This document shows positions 31,015-42,661 of a DNA stretch of 64,000 nt, one piece after another; the first letter of the stretch is position 1; each line of letters begins with the position of its first letter. The notes under the pieces were generated by a model. That model worked only from the letters and a program-made list of their open reading frames with translations, had not been told where the DNA came from and did no database searches. Source of the stretch: Linanthus parryae (lineage: Eukaryota; Streptophyta; Magnoliopsida; Ericales; Polemoniaceae); contig JALGPY010000001.1 in the NCBI GenBank assembly GCA_023055425.1, forward strand, positions 141,757,368-141,821,367. Reading direction: 5' to 3'. The translations under genes and the position numbers were made by a program.

Positions 31015-33215
31015 ATAAGGGTGCAAAAGAGGACATCAAAGGTTAGTGAATAGTGAAAGGCTAAGCTACTTTATATAGATTTATTCTGCCTTTTTATGAG
31101 CTTAAAAATTTCCTACTTCACTGCATTTAGGGCGAGTTTTTGAATGTTTCTGTTAGCAGTACCGTCATTTTTTGACAGCAGAAACAATTTTTAGTCTGCT
31201 TAGTAAAAATTAAAATTCTAACTTCTCAGACAGTTTCTCTGCTCTCTCATAGCAACTTCCGGGAAGTTTGGGAGCGGGGTGGATATTTTTTCAGAACATC
31301 CTTTTAGTTAATTTTTTACAAACGATTTAACCTATAATTCTTAAAGAAAATATTTATCTTAATGGGTATGAGACATATCCCATGTTTTATCATTTTATTC
31401 TCTCACAGCAGATTCAAAGTTAATTTTACCAAATGCGTAGTTACTACTTCAACATTTTACCATAATATTCACGTAATGTTTACCAAACAACGTTTCATCT
31501 TAAATTTCACAACATTTTTCTCAAAGTGATTCTCACACGGCATTTGAGTTATAATATTCTCACTTTGAAAGTTGAAAAATGATGTTTCTGTACTTCATAT
31601 GTTCGTTCTCAAGTAGTGATTAATTTTTCGCTACGCAATACGAATGAGATCCGAATTCACTTCTCTGACACTTTAGTAGCAATCTACTGTGACTGTGATA
31701 CAAGGGCGTTGAGTTCTAGTCTCAACGTTAGGATTCAGGAAACAATGCGTTAAATTTAGTAATTCTAGCGTGATAGTATAATTAAGTCTATAATCGATCA
31801 TGCACATGGTATGAAAATTGATACATAAATATAAGTCGTGGTGTTACAAAAATGCTTAAGTTGCTATAACCAATCATGCACATGGTATTTGATACATAAA
31901 TATAAGTTCGACCATATCTGTTAAATACCAATAGTTTGTTTATATGGAATGAAAATCCTTGTGTAATGAAATATGATAGTATACTACATAAGTATAAGAG
32001 TAATAAGCATGACTCTGTTACTACAATGTCCAGAAAATGCTTAATTCACTAAAGCCTACCATTCTCATGTCATGATACATATTTTTAAGAATTACTCTCA
32101 TATTGTAAAATCGACCGCATTACCATAAAGTTTCTTTTGAAATTAACTGAATTGGTTATATATAATTAAGACATTGGAAGATACTAAATTCCCTTATTGA
32201 ACATGACATTAAGAAAAGGCGGCAAATGACGAGAAACTGAATATCCTGCCCATCTTGATTCTCTGGTGCGCATCAAGGAATTCTCACGATGTCTTTCTCT
32301 CTTCCAGCCATCATGCCCATCTGGATTTTCTGGTGCTGTCTTGGGGCGACTCAGGTTTTCTAAATATCCCACGTCGTCGATAGTCGGTTCGTGAAATTCC
32401 AATCGAATTCTTGTGAATGGAAGTATACTATACACAAAATCCCTCAAAACAGAATTTCTTTTCACCAATACCATCTCCTTAAACCACGTGACCTCTAATC
32501 CTTAGTGTGAACCCACTGTTGTTTATACCAATGACTAACATGACTGAGCCATTTGCATATAAAGGCTCTGGGTTTACCGATGGAAGAATGCGGCGAAGAA
32601 TGAAGGGGATTGATGCTGCTACTGCTCTGAGGAAATTGCCGGAGCAAAGAGATGTCGGGAGGGTCTGCGCACAGCAGCTGCGCTGCTGCTGTTGCCGCTG
32701 CCTCTTGTCGTCGGGAGAGAGTGCGACACTGAGAAAGGGAGTCATGGGGTGTTCTGGTTGCGGCAAAATAGAGCAGGGGGTGAATGCTTCAGTTGGGTTT
32801 TTTTGAGTGATTCGCTGAGAGGTTTTTTTAGGAGACGTGTAAAGTTAATAGAAGAACTCTTTTTTATTAGGGCTTTTAATAAAATTTTAGTGATTAAATT
32901 AACACACGGGGACAGTTTAGGTATTACAAAAGTATTAAGCACCACAAAAATCTCTATAAACTTTTAAATAGTAAAGATTTAACATTAAAAAATAACTTAT
33001 CACTAGTTATTATTGTTACTACCGTTGGATAAAAATAAATAAAAACATGTTCTAACAAAAAAAAAAAAAACATAGTGGGCTGGTCAACCCGTAACCTGCT
33101 GACTAGCCTGACCCCTTCAAAGAACATGTGTGTTCAAAAGTCATACCGGGCTAGTTCGAGCTAGGGGCACAAGAAGTCAATCCAGCCCGGTCCACCCCTT
33201 CTCTATCAACATAGC
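31015..33215. other. Intergenic, no gene recognised
   Basis: AT-rich DNA with old transposon-like phrases. A GC-richer patch at 32480-32810 is open in both orientations (95 and 99 codons) but shows no known motif and the two readings overlap completely, so neither is called. Confidence 0.5.
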
Positions 33216-33399
33216 TAGGGGCGGAGGTATTCATTGTCTCGAGGTGACACTTGCCCCGCTGAGTTTTCAAAAACTCCGCACGCATTTTTATTGATTATAG
33301 ATATGCTCCCACTGACTTCAAGTCCTTACACTAGTGTCAGTGTCATTGACTTTACGTAGAATATACTCGGCTTGTTTCTAAATTTTGGCTCTGCCTCTG
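33216..33399. mobile_element. Small hAT-like MITE
   Basis: Starts TAGGGGCGGAGG and ends GGCTCTGCCTCTG, resembling the CAGGGGCGGAGC termini of the element at 29845. Flanks AACATAGC and AAGCTAGC match at six of eight positions. It lies within older sequence full of GGCCCGGCCC-like words. Confidence 0.5.
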
Positions 33400-33888
33400 A
33401 AGCTAGCCCTTTCCCCTCGGCTTTTAAGCCCGGCCCAGCCCGCCCGATGAACCATATTAACACCTCTGGGTGTTAGAAACAGCAGTTAATGGCGACCACG
33501 TTGTGGCAACTAAGAAAGTACTAGTATTAGTTATCTCCTCTTGGATGTGTGTCAGTACTCAGTACTACTCCAGTAGAAATATAGTTGGGGAGAGGCTGAA
33601 CATCACAACATGCAAATATCCCTCATGCATGGGTGCCCATTGATAGGGCATAATAATACAATAAGAGGATATATTTTGTTAAGTTCATGTACGTGCATGC
33701 ATAATCAGAAAGAGAGAATCGATCTATTCTATGGAATAACGAACGATTAAATGCCTTCAAATATTCGAGCTCCAAGCATATCCCCCTTTGATAACTCAAT
33801 CGTGCATGATAGTACCATCATAAAATTCATCTATAAAAGTGTATACATTTGGAAGTTAATACAACAATGTCTCCCCCCAATCGTACAA

Positions 33889-35449
33889 TATCCAATAGGG
33901 TAAAAGACATTTTCGACCCTCCAATTATGGAGAAAAGACATTTTACCCCCTGATTTGTGGAAAAAGACATTTTGCACCCTTGTTAACGGATGGACGGTGG
34001 ACAGATACCACCCTTCTGTTACAATCCGTTAATATAGGGGTGCAAACTGACTTTTTGAGACCATTTTACCCTTACTGATTGTGGACAAATACCACATTTT
34101 TTGTTTTTATTATTGAATTCATCATGTTATTGGTGTTCTTGATCACCACCTCCACTACCACCACACCGCTGCCACCGCCACGACGACGACGATCTGAGGT
34201 TACACACATCACCACCATCTCTGTTTTAGCCGACAACCACCACTCCGTCCATCTTTTCGGCAAAGACAGTCCCAAATCACTAAACAACCAACTAAAGAGA
34301 CTATTATAGCCAAAACACAAGGCTGTAATAGCCAGCAAATGAGATCTGCAGCCAATTCCAGCCAACACCACATGACCGCCCAATTCTGCTTCAATTTCAA
34401 CTCGATCCCCAATCCCCCATTCAATCTCCAGTGTTGAATTCAACACTATCACATTTTTTTTCAAACCAAATAAAGCAAATCAAAGGTTATGTATCAGATT
34501 CTTCACACACAACAAAAACCATGGATAGATGATAAAAAAAAACAAAACCCATGAGTTACTTCTTTATGTAGAAGGTTAGCATATAGAAAAGAAGAGGAGG
34601 AGGAGGAAGAAGATCGCACCCTGCTTCGGGTGGGTCTGGAACTCCTCAATTCCTGCGTCAATTTCACTCACAACCACCATCACCACCAAGAGAACCCACC
34701 GCTGTCCACCACCACCACCGCCACTTCACCGACCACTCCGGCGAAACCCACAGATCCAATCACCCCCATCACCGTCGCTATTACCGACGACCTAGAAGGT
34801 CCCAGAAGCTAGCTGCGACAGAAGCGATTTGGATCTTGAGAAGCCAGTCCCTACCCGAGAAGGACCCGATGCAGAACCAACGGACCCATCTCCGTCCTCG
34901 TGCCTCGTCGTACGTCTGCACCCATAGTCACTAATCACCACCATCACAAAGCCTAATTCGCGGAGGTTCTTCACAATCTCCAACACCGATTCCCTGATCC
35001 ATCCGTCGAGGCTGAGGGCTCTCCGATTCGACGAAGAAACAGCGAAAGCAGCGGCGGATATTAGCGGATCTACGGAGAGGGGCTGTGAGTCGGATGTGTC
35101 GTGCGGCGGTTGATTCCTATGGTGTAGGTACCTGATGGGTTTCGTTGGGTTTCGTTGGGCGGTTCTTGGGTTTCGTTGGCCGCGAGAGAGAGAGAGGAAG
35201 GGCGAGAGCGAGTGAGAGATGGGAGAGATGATGCTAGGGTTAGAATGTGAGTGAAAGGAGAAGAAGGCAATTTATTGTGGAGTAATATCTCAATTTTAAG
35301 GGCTATTTTTGTCTTTCTATCCCTCCGTTTTGTTCTCTGTTAGTTTTAACTCTGACAGGGGTGCAAAGTGTCTTTTTCCATAAATCAGGGAGCAAAATGT
35401 ATTTTTTCCATAATTGGAGGGTGAAAAATGTCTTTTACCCTATCCAATA
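33889..35449. mobile_element. Pack-MULE-like element with perfect 9-bp target duplication
   Basis: The element 33898-35440 has terminal inverted repeats of about 90-100 bp: GGGTAAAAGACATTTTCGAC inward on the left, and the right end reads the same from its own side with few changes. TATCCAATA flanks both ends (33889-33897 and 35441-35449). Long TIRs plus a 9-bp duplication define a Mutator-like element. There is no transposase. The 1.35-kb interior is markedly richer in GC and CCACCA-type codons than the flanks and has gene-like stretches, so it probably carries captured genic DNA. Confidence 0.88.
34792..35100 (-). pseudogene. Probable captured host exon inside the Pack-MULE
   Basis: Minus-strand reading from about 35100 gives an open, protein-like stretch: TSDSQPLSVDPLISAAAFAV, RRALSLDGWIRES, VLEIVKNLRELGF. 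The composition and the hydrophobic-Ser start look like a real plant protein N-terminus, preceded on the same strand by a CT-rich leader (35265-35160). I do not recognise the family. It extends through VMVVISDYGCRRT and a Gly/Ser-rich part to the stop near 34792. Confidence 0.45.
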
Positions 35450-35830
35450 TCACCCAGACACAGGGATATGGTATCACGGGTATGTTAGTTAACATTTCAT
35501 AATCTACAAGAGGGCCGCTATGTTTCACCATTTTTCTTTCCCATTTAATTCTATCTCCAATGTGTCAAGATATGATTAATAATACCTATTTGTTTTAAGA
35601 TCTTTCTATAATTCATAGCACCAATCAAAAAAATTCACATAGACGGTAAAATTGAAGGGTGAAGAAAAAAAAGTGACTTTCACCATTTCCCAATCTACAA
35701 TAGTCAACAACTGTTTAACTACATTTTTTAGATTTTTTGAAGCTGTTTAATTACATGTTCATGTAGTGATATGATAAGTATAGAATGATCACGATAATCT
35801 TTCAACAATCATGTGTTGAATACAGAAGCA

Positions 35831-36224
35831 TTCTTAAAAGGCTTAATTACTTAGTGCATATCCCTAATTTGTCGAAACTATCACATTGCAACCTCCAGTT
35901 CTAGAAATAGCTGATTACATTCTCTATTTGTAAAAAAAAATGTCAATGTCAAACTGGGAATAAAATTCAATCATGCATCAAATTCGAATCCGACGGAGGT
36001 ATTTTTTACAAAGTGCACATCTTCTATGATACAATCACATCACATTGTTTGAGATAATGCCCTTCGAGTAGGTTAACTTTGCGAAGAAATTTCAGTCCCA
36101 GTATCACATTGACGTATTTTTTGCAAATGGGAGATGCAATCAGCTAGTTTTAGAATTGGGGGGTTGCAATGTGATAATTTCGACAAACTGAGGGTATGCA
36201 TTAAGTAATTAAGCCTTCTTAAAA
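35831..36224. mobile_element. MULE-derived MITE with perfect 9-bp target duplication
   Basis: The element 35840-36215 starts GGCTTAATTACTTAGTGCAT and ends in the near-exact reverse complement; the inverted arms run about 130 bp. TTCTTAAAA flanks both ends (35831-35839 and 36216-36224). No coding capacity. Confidence 0.92.
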
Positions 36225-38494
36225 TAACACACTTATGATAATACATCACCATGATACTGAATATCTACTCTTATCACAGCCCTTTCAAATTTCACCTAAG
36301 CATAATTTTCATTAGTAAGCTCGACTGACGGCTCTTGAATTCCTCCAAAGTTCGAACTGATCAAGACTTTTAGACAAAAACCAATAGACTTTTAAGTTTA
36401 CAAGTTCGGCTAACTCAACTTAAATTGTAATTAGTAGGTATATTCTTGACTTACAGTAGTAGCAGTAGTATCAGTATGTAGTTAGCATGTGGATGCATGT
36501 GATGGTGACGATATATCAGATGACTTTTAAATATTTCTATAAACTTCTGCTGTTGCTGCATCAAAGGAGGGAGGCACGTGACATCGGCTAACTTTTTTGA
36601 ACAAACCACCCTCCTCCTCCGCTAACTCTGCTGACCTAAAACAAGATAACACCCACAATTAGACTATTAACTAATAACATAGAATAATATAGTATGTTAT
36701 AATGTATTAAAAGAGGGGTTAGTGATGGAGTTCACTCTTTTGTAAAACCAGGAAAAAGACAACCACATAAATCATTTGGATTTAGATAGATTTTTTTATT
36801 TTATTTTTTGCACAAAAAAAAAACACTCGGCTTGCAGAAGCCAGCCTTTCATTTGCAGTGTAATTTACAAGTAGCATTAAGGATGTCGACAAATAATAAA
36901 TTTCTTATTAACCGTACTTTATTAGTAGTATTTATCTTGTAATTGTTAAATGAGTAGCGTTGTTACCATTACCAAGCAGAACCCTATGGATCAGCGATGC
37001 CTAGGATCACACATACACATTGGCATCTTCAATTCAATTGTCTCCTCAAACTCTCTCAACTTAATTAAACTAAACTAATACTAGCTAGTACTACGAAACT
37101 TAAACTAATCTCTCTCTCGATTTCGGGAACCAGAAAGGTTAGTGATTGGCAAGTGAAATTCTGTGCCATAAGATACGTCAATAAAAGGAACTGAATCAAC
37201 TTGGGCAAACATTGTAAAATAATATTACTACTACAGTACTACTACGAGTACTAGTATAATAGCAGTAACATGCATGCATGTTTTAACTATAGAAGAAGCC
37301 GTTACTGCTATATTTAAGTTTTCATCCAACATTCTCTGTAAAAAGTTATAACTAATAAGGTTACGAGAACCTTATACTCAGCTGTACTTTTGTAATGGAT
37401 ATAAATCCTTCACTGAATCTCATGGTAGATATGCATGAGTCATAATGATATAACGGCTTCTATTGCAAGATATATTGATTTATTTACCTTATCAGCTAGA
37501 TGAATATGTACTCCGAGGATGAAGTTTCATGCTCAAAAGTTGCAATCTTTTTAGTCCGAACACTATCAATTACGAATATATTCGGTAAAGACAACAAAAG
37601 CTCATTAGTCTATTTGTCGTACAAGGATTAAAAAACCTAAAGACGGGAAATAAAAATACTAGGTCGACGATTATAGATGTTAAAAGTGTATTTAGTTACT
37701 TGCATGTGCAAAAAGATTCCTACTATAGAATTACACTCCACGTTACACACTCTATTTGGAACCCCTATCTCTATGCGTGCAATAGGTTTTGTGTAAAGAA
37801 GGGAAAAGTGAAACTACTCAAGAAAAGAAGAGCAATGTGAATTAATCAATGATTTCCTAGAGTAATTCATACTACGGTATCCCCATCTTACATTGTTACA
37901 TTGAAATATTGTGAACTAAATGTCATATATAGGGATGTCAAAAAATTGTTAGCTCAATAATTAGCTCGGATCAATGCAATTACTAAGGACAAGGTCTCAC
38001 CGGTTATGGAGTTGCAGTTATTTTCAATATCAGACTGGGTTATATCACAGAAAGTTGGTTTTCTTAATTGTAAAGAATTCACTGAGCTTCACTTTAAAAT
38101 CAATTGGCAGTGAAAAAAGTAGCTTATGATATTTTTTTTTGAGGAACTTTAACCCATGATGTTTACTAATTCTTTTCTTCTTTTTGAATATCTGATGTAA
38201 GACTTTTTAACAGTTACAAAGTACTATAAGATTTAAGATCATGATATTCAAAAAAAGTTGAAAGAAAGGAAATGCACGAGTATCTAAATTTTAAAAACTT
38301 GGTTTAAGAATTTGCCAAATTTCGGCCATACAAAACTACGTAGATGTCATCAAGGAGTCTAGACTCTCTATTTTTTTTTTCTCCCTTTTCTTAATAATCT
38401 TAAGAAACAAAAAACTACAAAATTGGGAAAGTTAAAGGGTGGACAATGCTCTAGAAATTAAGATGGACTACTTGACCCGGATAACCATATTCCA
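36225..38494. other. Intergenic region 3' of the GATA gene, no gene recognised
   Basis: AT-rich with many stops. I see neither coding sequence nor clear transposon ends. The part next to 38494 must include the GATA gene's 3' UTR. Confidence 0.5.
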
Positions 38495-40233
38495 CTACAT
38501 TAGGTGACGATAATCCGGGCCGATGTGCTGGTGGATCAAGTAATCGTCACCGTTGGATACTTCAAACATCATGCCCGGATGAAGAAATTGCTGCTGGTGA
38601 TGATGATTGTGGGGCCTATGGACCTCCTTCTGTCTACGGAGCTCCATCACCTTCCGGTGCGAATTCGAATGTTTGGTCAACACAAAAGTCGGGCTTGCAG
38701 CGGGCCGGTACTCGGGCACGAGCCGACCCGACTTGTACCGTACCCCACACGCATTACAGAGTGTTTTAGGGCCCATTGGCCCTGTCCTCCACTGCGGCGT
38801 CTTATCAGTGGCGCAGTGGAGGCACCTCCTTCCATCGCCGCCACTCGTGGCAGCAGAATTATCTGCCACGTCGGCGACATCTTTCTTTTTCGGAGCTGAT
38901 TTGACAGTCTTCTTTCCAGAGTCGGTGTCCGATGAAGTCGGAGCAGGATTTTGGGTCGGAGAGAGGACCAAGAGCCGGGAGGCCCAGTTTCCGGGTGCGG
39001 CGCGTGAGCGCTTGCTGCGGGCCTTGCCGGGCACTTCAGGGCGGAATACCGGGTTGATTTGGTTTAGTTCGGGTTGGGATTGACGGGATTCCGATGCAGG
39101 GTTGGGCCGGGCATTGACGCCCGAAATCAGCTGCAACTTCTGGAATTCTTCACTGGAGAATGAGTCCTCCACAAAATTTGATAGCCACTCGAGCTCAGCT
39201 ACATCTTCATACTGTAACATTATCAAAATAATAATCATTAGTTGAAAATTAAAAAATATTCCCCAACAAATTGAAGATTAGGAAGACGTTGCAAATTAGG
39301 ACTATCAACTATTGTGGTATTATTGTTACTGTATCCTTTATTCATTCTCCTACTAAATATGCTCTTGTATTGCACTTAACTTTTACTTTTTTCAGCCCTC
39401 ACTTTATTTTTCAGTATTACCAGTAATAATTGGGGATAGACTAAATATGGTTCAAGTAGTACTTAGTATTAGTTAATAATGTGTTTAGCTGTTCTTAATT
39501 AATTTTCATGTCATTATTAAATAGTGAGATAGAAATACGATTATTTTATGTCTATTTGTAGCTTACCATCGTACTAAATATAACTCAGCTAATCTAATTC
39601 AATCCGATATTCAACTAATCTAATTCAGTCATGTTCAATCCGACCAGTTCCATAAACCAAAAATGTCATTAATTTGTAGCTTATGATCGTAGTATTTGGT
39701 CTGTTTCTCTTGAATAATCCCAATTTACTCTAGGGATATCACTTCGACTCGTTAATTTGGTCAACTAAACGACGCAACAATTCGGTAATCTTTTCCTGGT
39801 GTTGTAGAATTTGATACTCTACAAGACTATGAAAATATTGTCAAATTCGTGCAGTGTTTTGCTAACCAATTCACCGGATAAACTGAAGCCTTAGGAAATT
39901 CCGAGCAAAAACTACTTTTACCCGATAGAAAGCGCTAATAATGAAATAGAGAATTACCGGGACGCAGAGGTCGGTGGAGAAGTGAGCGTCAGTGAAGCTC
40001 CGGGACCCCAACTCGCCGGGAAAGTGATGGTTGTCATTGGCGGCGGAGAAGGAGGAGGAATTGCTGTCAAAAAGGGTGAGGGTGGAGGAATCGGCGGGGG
40101 CGTCGTCGTCTGCGGCGGTGTCGTCGTTGGGGTAGTTGAGGAGGTCGTCGATGACAAAATTGTCCGGGTTGTGGTGGTGGTGGTGGTTGTAGTAGTTTCC
40201 TGCAGCTTGGTAGAATTCTGGAGTAGTTTCCAT
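38495..40233 (-). CDS. GATA-type zinc-finger transcription factor (subfamily I/A)
   Basis: Exon 1 is 40233-39958 (92 codons, ATG at 40233, donor CCG|GTAATT). Exon 2 is 39211-38495 (acceptor TTACAG|TATGAA). They join in phase 0 to a 330-residue protein. Exon 1 is acidic with a His run and a conserved [11 protein letters not shown] start. Exon 2 opens [19 protein letters not shown], the conserved block of plant GATA2/4/9/12-type proteins, has a basic KARSKRSR stretch (likely nuclear signal), and carries the single type-IV finger C222-X2-C225-X18-C244-X2-C247 followed by the basic [15 protein letters not shown] tail. Such factors bind WGATAR sites in the nucleus; Arabidopsis relatives act in light and brassinosteroid responses. 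The frame is intact. The intron harbours the repeat shared with 13.5 kb. Confidence 0.95.
39788..39855 (-). repeat. Dispersed repeat inside the GATA intron
   Basis: Reverse complement of the repeat at 13546-13612, about three-quarters identical over 70 bp, sharing the exact word GAATTTGACAATATTTT and the CTACAACACCA end. Confidence 0.55.
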
Positions 40234-40480
40234 AGAAAAATTAATGTTTCTTCTTCTTCTATGTCTTGTAGATAATTTTCAGAAGAAGATTAAATGAGAG
40301 AGGGGGAGAGAAAGAGGGGAGAAGTGTGGGTGAGGGATAGAGAGTCAGTGAGAATGAAGGGAAGCTAGTTTAAGGGAAGAGATGTGGAGAGAAAGAGTGA
40401 AAGCCGCGAGGGTTTATCTGCGTTTGAAGGGGGACACACGGACACCTAAAATACATCACTCTATTTCTGCTCTTTTTTTT
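40234..40480 (-). promoter_or_regulatory. Leader and proximal promoter of the GATA gene
   Basis: On the minus strand the roughly 200 bases before the ATG are CT-rich (TCTCTCCACATCTCTTCCC and similar), typical of a plant 5' UTR. An A/T-only stretch at 40465-40495 is the best TATA-like candidate. Confidence 0.45.
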
Positions 40481-40489
40481 ATTTTTATT

Positions 40490-42400
40490 TTATTTTCTTG
40501 AGGGAAAAGGAAAAAGGAAAAGAAAAAAGAAAATTCCATGCTTTAATATTTACAGAATTGTTACTGCACTTGCTTCAAGAAAATAAAGAATTACTCCACC
40601 CAGATGAACGTACATTTTACTACTATGTATACACAAGAATAATGGTCTCATCGTGCTGCACTTTCTTACAACTAACTACCACGTAGTACAATATTGACGT
40701 TGGAAATAAAAAATTAAAAAAGTAAATGTGGATTGCTTCAAAACTACCATAATAGTTGATTCATTAAGTTTTAATTCAACTCCATTTTTACCGAGTCTCA
40801 ATGTGGATAAGCCCAGATAAATAGTCGACGTATTATGTTTGAATTTTCAGAAAGTTTAAACTAGATAATTTGAATAGTGGCATAACACAAGAATCTGTCA
40901 AAATTTTCAGTGACGGGTAAGTCGTACATTGAGGTTCATTGTAAGACTGGGAGTTGAAAATCAAAGGGGATCCAGTTGCGAACACTGACAATACGTTTTT
41001 TAATACATTAATTTTGAGTTCACATATATTTTTGGAGCAAAAGGTGGAGAGAGTCATCATAGTTGTCACTCTAGCACCGCCTAAGCCATCAGAAGGTATA
41101 TATAAATCAATTACACGTCGATCTCCTAGTGAAGTTCATACATACATTATGAACGTAAGATGATGCATTCGTAATTGTGCACGTACCTGCCAAATTTTTT
41201 TGCAGGTGATATGTAACAGTTAATAGCGTATTTATAATTTGAACTTCTTTCATATAAATTCATACAATATATATATATATATATGTTTGCAAATAGCACA
41301 TTACACGTATAATAAAAATTGACATATAATTCTTACAGTAATAATTTTAATCATTTTACTAACGACCATGCATGTTATCTAGCTGGTTCGTCGCTACAAT
41401 TCGTGCATTGTTGATTAGTGTCCAAGGCTACATGGCCCGAACTGCTTCTTCTTACATCCGTTAATTTATTAGATTAATTCACCTCGTAACTCACGCTTCC
41501 TTTTTTTTTCTTGTTTTATACAGAAGCTTACGACATCTCTTGTTTAAACCAATTTTTTTAATGCTGATATTTTTTATTTCTGAGCCCAATAATTGTTTTT
41601 GCTCTCTAGTAATCTAATCAAATCCTCCTGTTGCGAGCACGATGGGTTCCAGCTCGACATGTTCAGATTCAACGGCTCCGATGTGTCCTCGTTTTCACCC
41701 TTCTGACTCTTTTGCCACGTCAGGTTATGACTTTTTACCACACTATCCGACGTAGGAATGTTTCCTTACTTCTTCCGTCCGTTATGCACCGGCTTAGGTG
41801 GGTCCAATTCCACGCATGCACCAATCCCAAGTATCGGACACAGAGGATAACGATTTATACAATTTGTATAAAATTAATTAAAAATTACTATAAGTTGAGC
41901 AAAACTAAACATAATAAGCTGTTCAGCTTATTAATCTCATTTTGTGAGAATTATTAAAATGTTATAGTGTAAAAATTAATTGTAGAAAATGTTAGATTTT
42001 CTACAATGATATTCTACCTCATATATCATCATCTGCTTTATACACATATTTCTTATACATTTACGGACCGAGATCATAAGCTACAAATAATTAAGCTATG
42101 TTAAAAAAAAAAACATTTTCCGTAAGGCAGAACCCTAGTTCTTTTTTCATTATTAGCGTTGATTTTAAAAGTAGCATGACTGAAATTTGGTGCTTTTTTC
42201 CTCACTTTGCCTGGTTAAATTCGAATGTATAGAGGCTGAAAAAGTGAGAGCAACTCAGGGCATTGCTTGTCTTGTAGGTTTACTGTTTTATCCAAAGCTT
42301 ATTTTCCTTTAAATGTTAATTGTTTTATTTTTAATCTCTTGTCTTTTTTTCTAAAGATGAATAAAAATGAAGATACTTATTCGTAAGGGGGGTACAGAAA
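40490..42400. other. Intergenic region, no gene recognised
   Basis: AT-rich. A perfect (AT)n run lies at about 41268-41284. Short ORFs here show no codon bias. This is upstream DNA of the GATA gene. Confidence 0.5.
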
Positions 42401-42403
42401 CAG

Positions 42404-42661
42404 CACGTGAGGCAGAGTTGAGGGGTTTGTCAGCCAGCCATGTGAGTGTTTTTGGTTGGACCAATAGTGACGGTGGTCAAGGCCACGTGGCGAGTATCTG
42501 GTGGGACTGTTTCACGACTTTGTGATTTGGTGGGTAGGATTAGTTTCTTTCTTTCTCCGCAGCAGGTAAAAAAACGAAACGATAACGTGGGAGCACGTGC
42601 CGGTGTTGACACGTGAGTATCGGGATCGCACGTGCACCCTCCCCAAATGACGTGTCACGTG
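42404..42661. promoter_or_regulatory. Cluster of six G-boxes (CACGTG)
   Basis: CACGTG occurs at 42404, 42484, 42594, 42610, 42629 and 42656, four of them within 68 bp, together with TGACGTGT at 42648 and further ACGT cores. G-boxes bind bHLH (PIF type) and bZIP (HY5, ABF type) factors. The cluster is 2.2-2.4 kb upstream of the GATA start codon on the minus strand; the next gene (DUF1677) has its 3' end 3.1 kb away on the other side, so the GATA gene is the more natural target. Confidence 0.7.

Noticed and set aside
32479..32806. Two overlapping ORFs of 95 and 99 codons on opposite strands
   Set aside because: GC-rich composition opens both strands; no recognisable motif, no supporting promoter or splice structure, and they cannot both be real.
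34072..34464. 130-codon minus-strand ORF in the Pack-MULE
   Set aside because: Much of it is translation of CCACCA-type repeats; no motif. Not called separately from the element.
38504..39083. Plus-strand ORFs of 131 and 158 codons opposite the GATA exon 2
   Set aside because: Antisense of a GC-rich, well-supported coding exon; no independent signal.
39982..40275. Val/Gly-rich plus-strand ORF opposite GATA exon 1
   Set aside because: Antisense translation of His/Asp codon runs.
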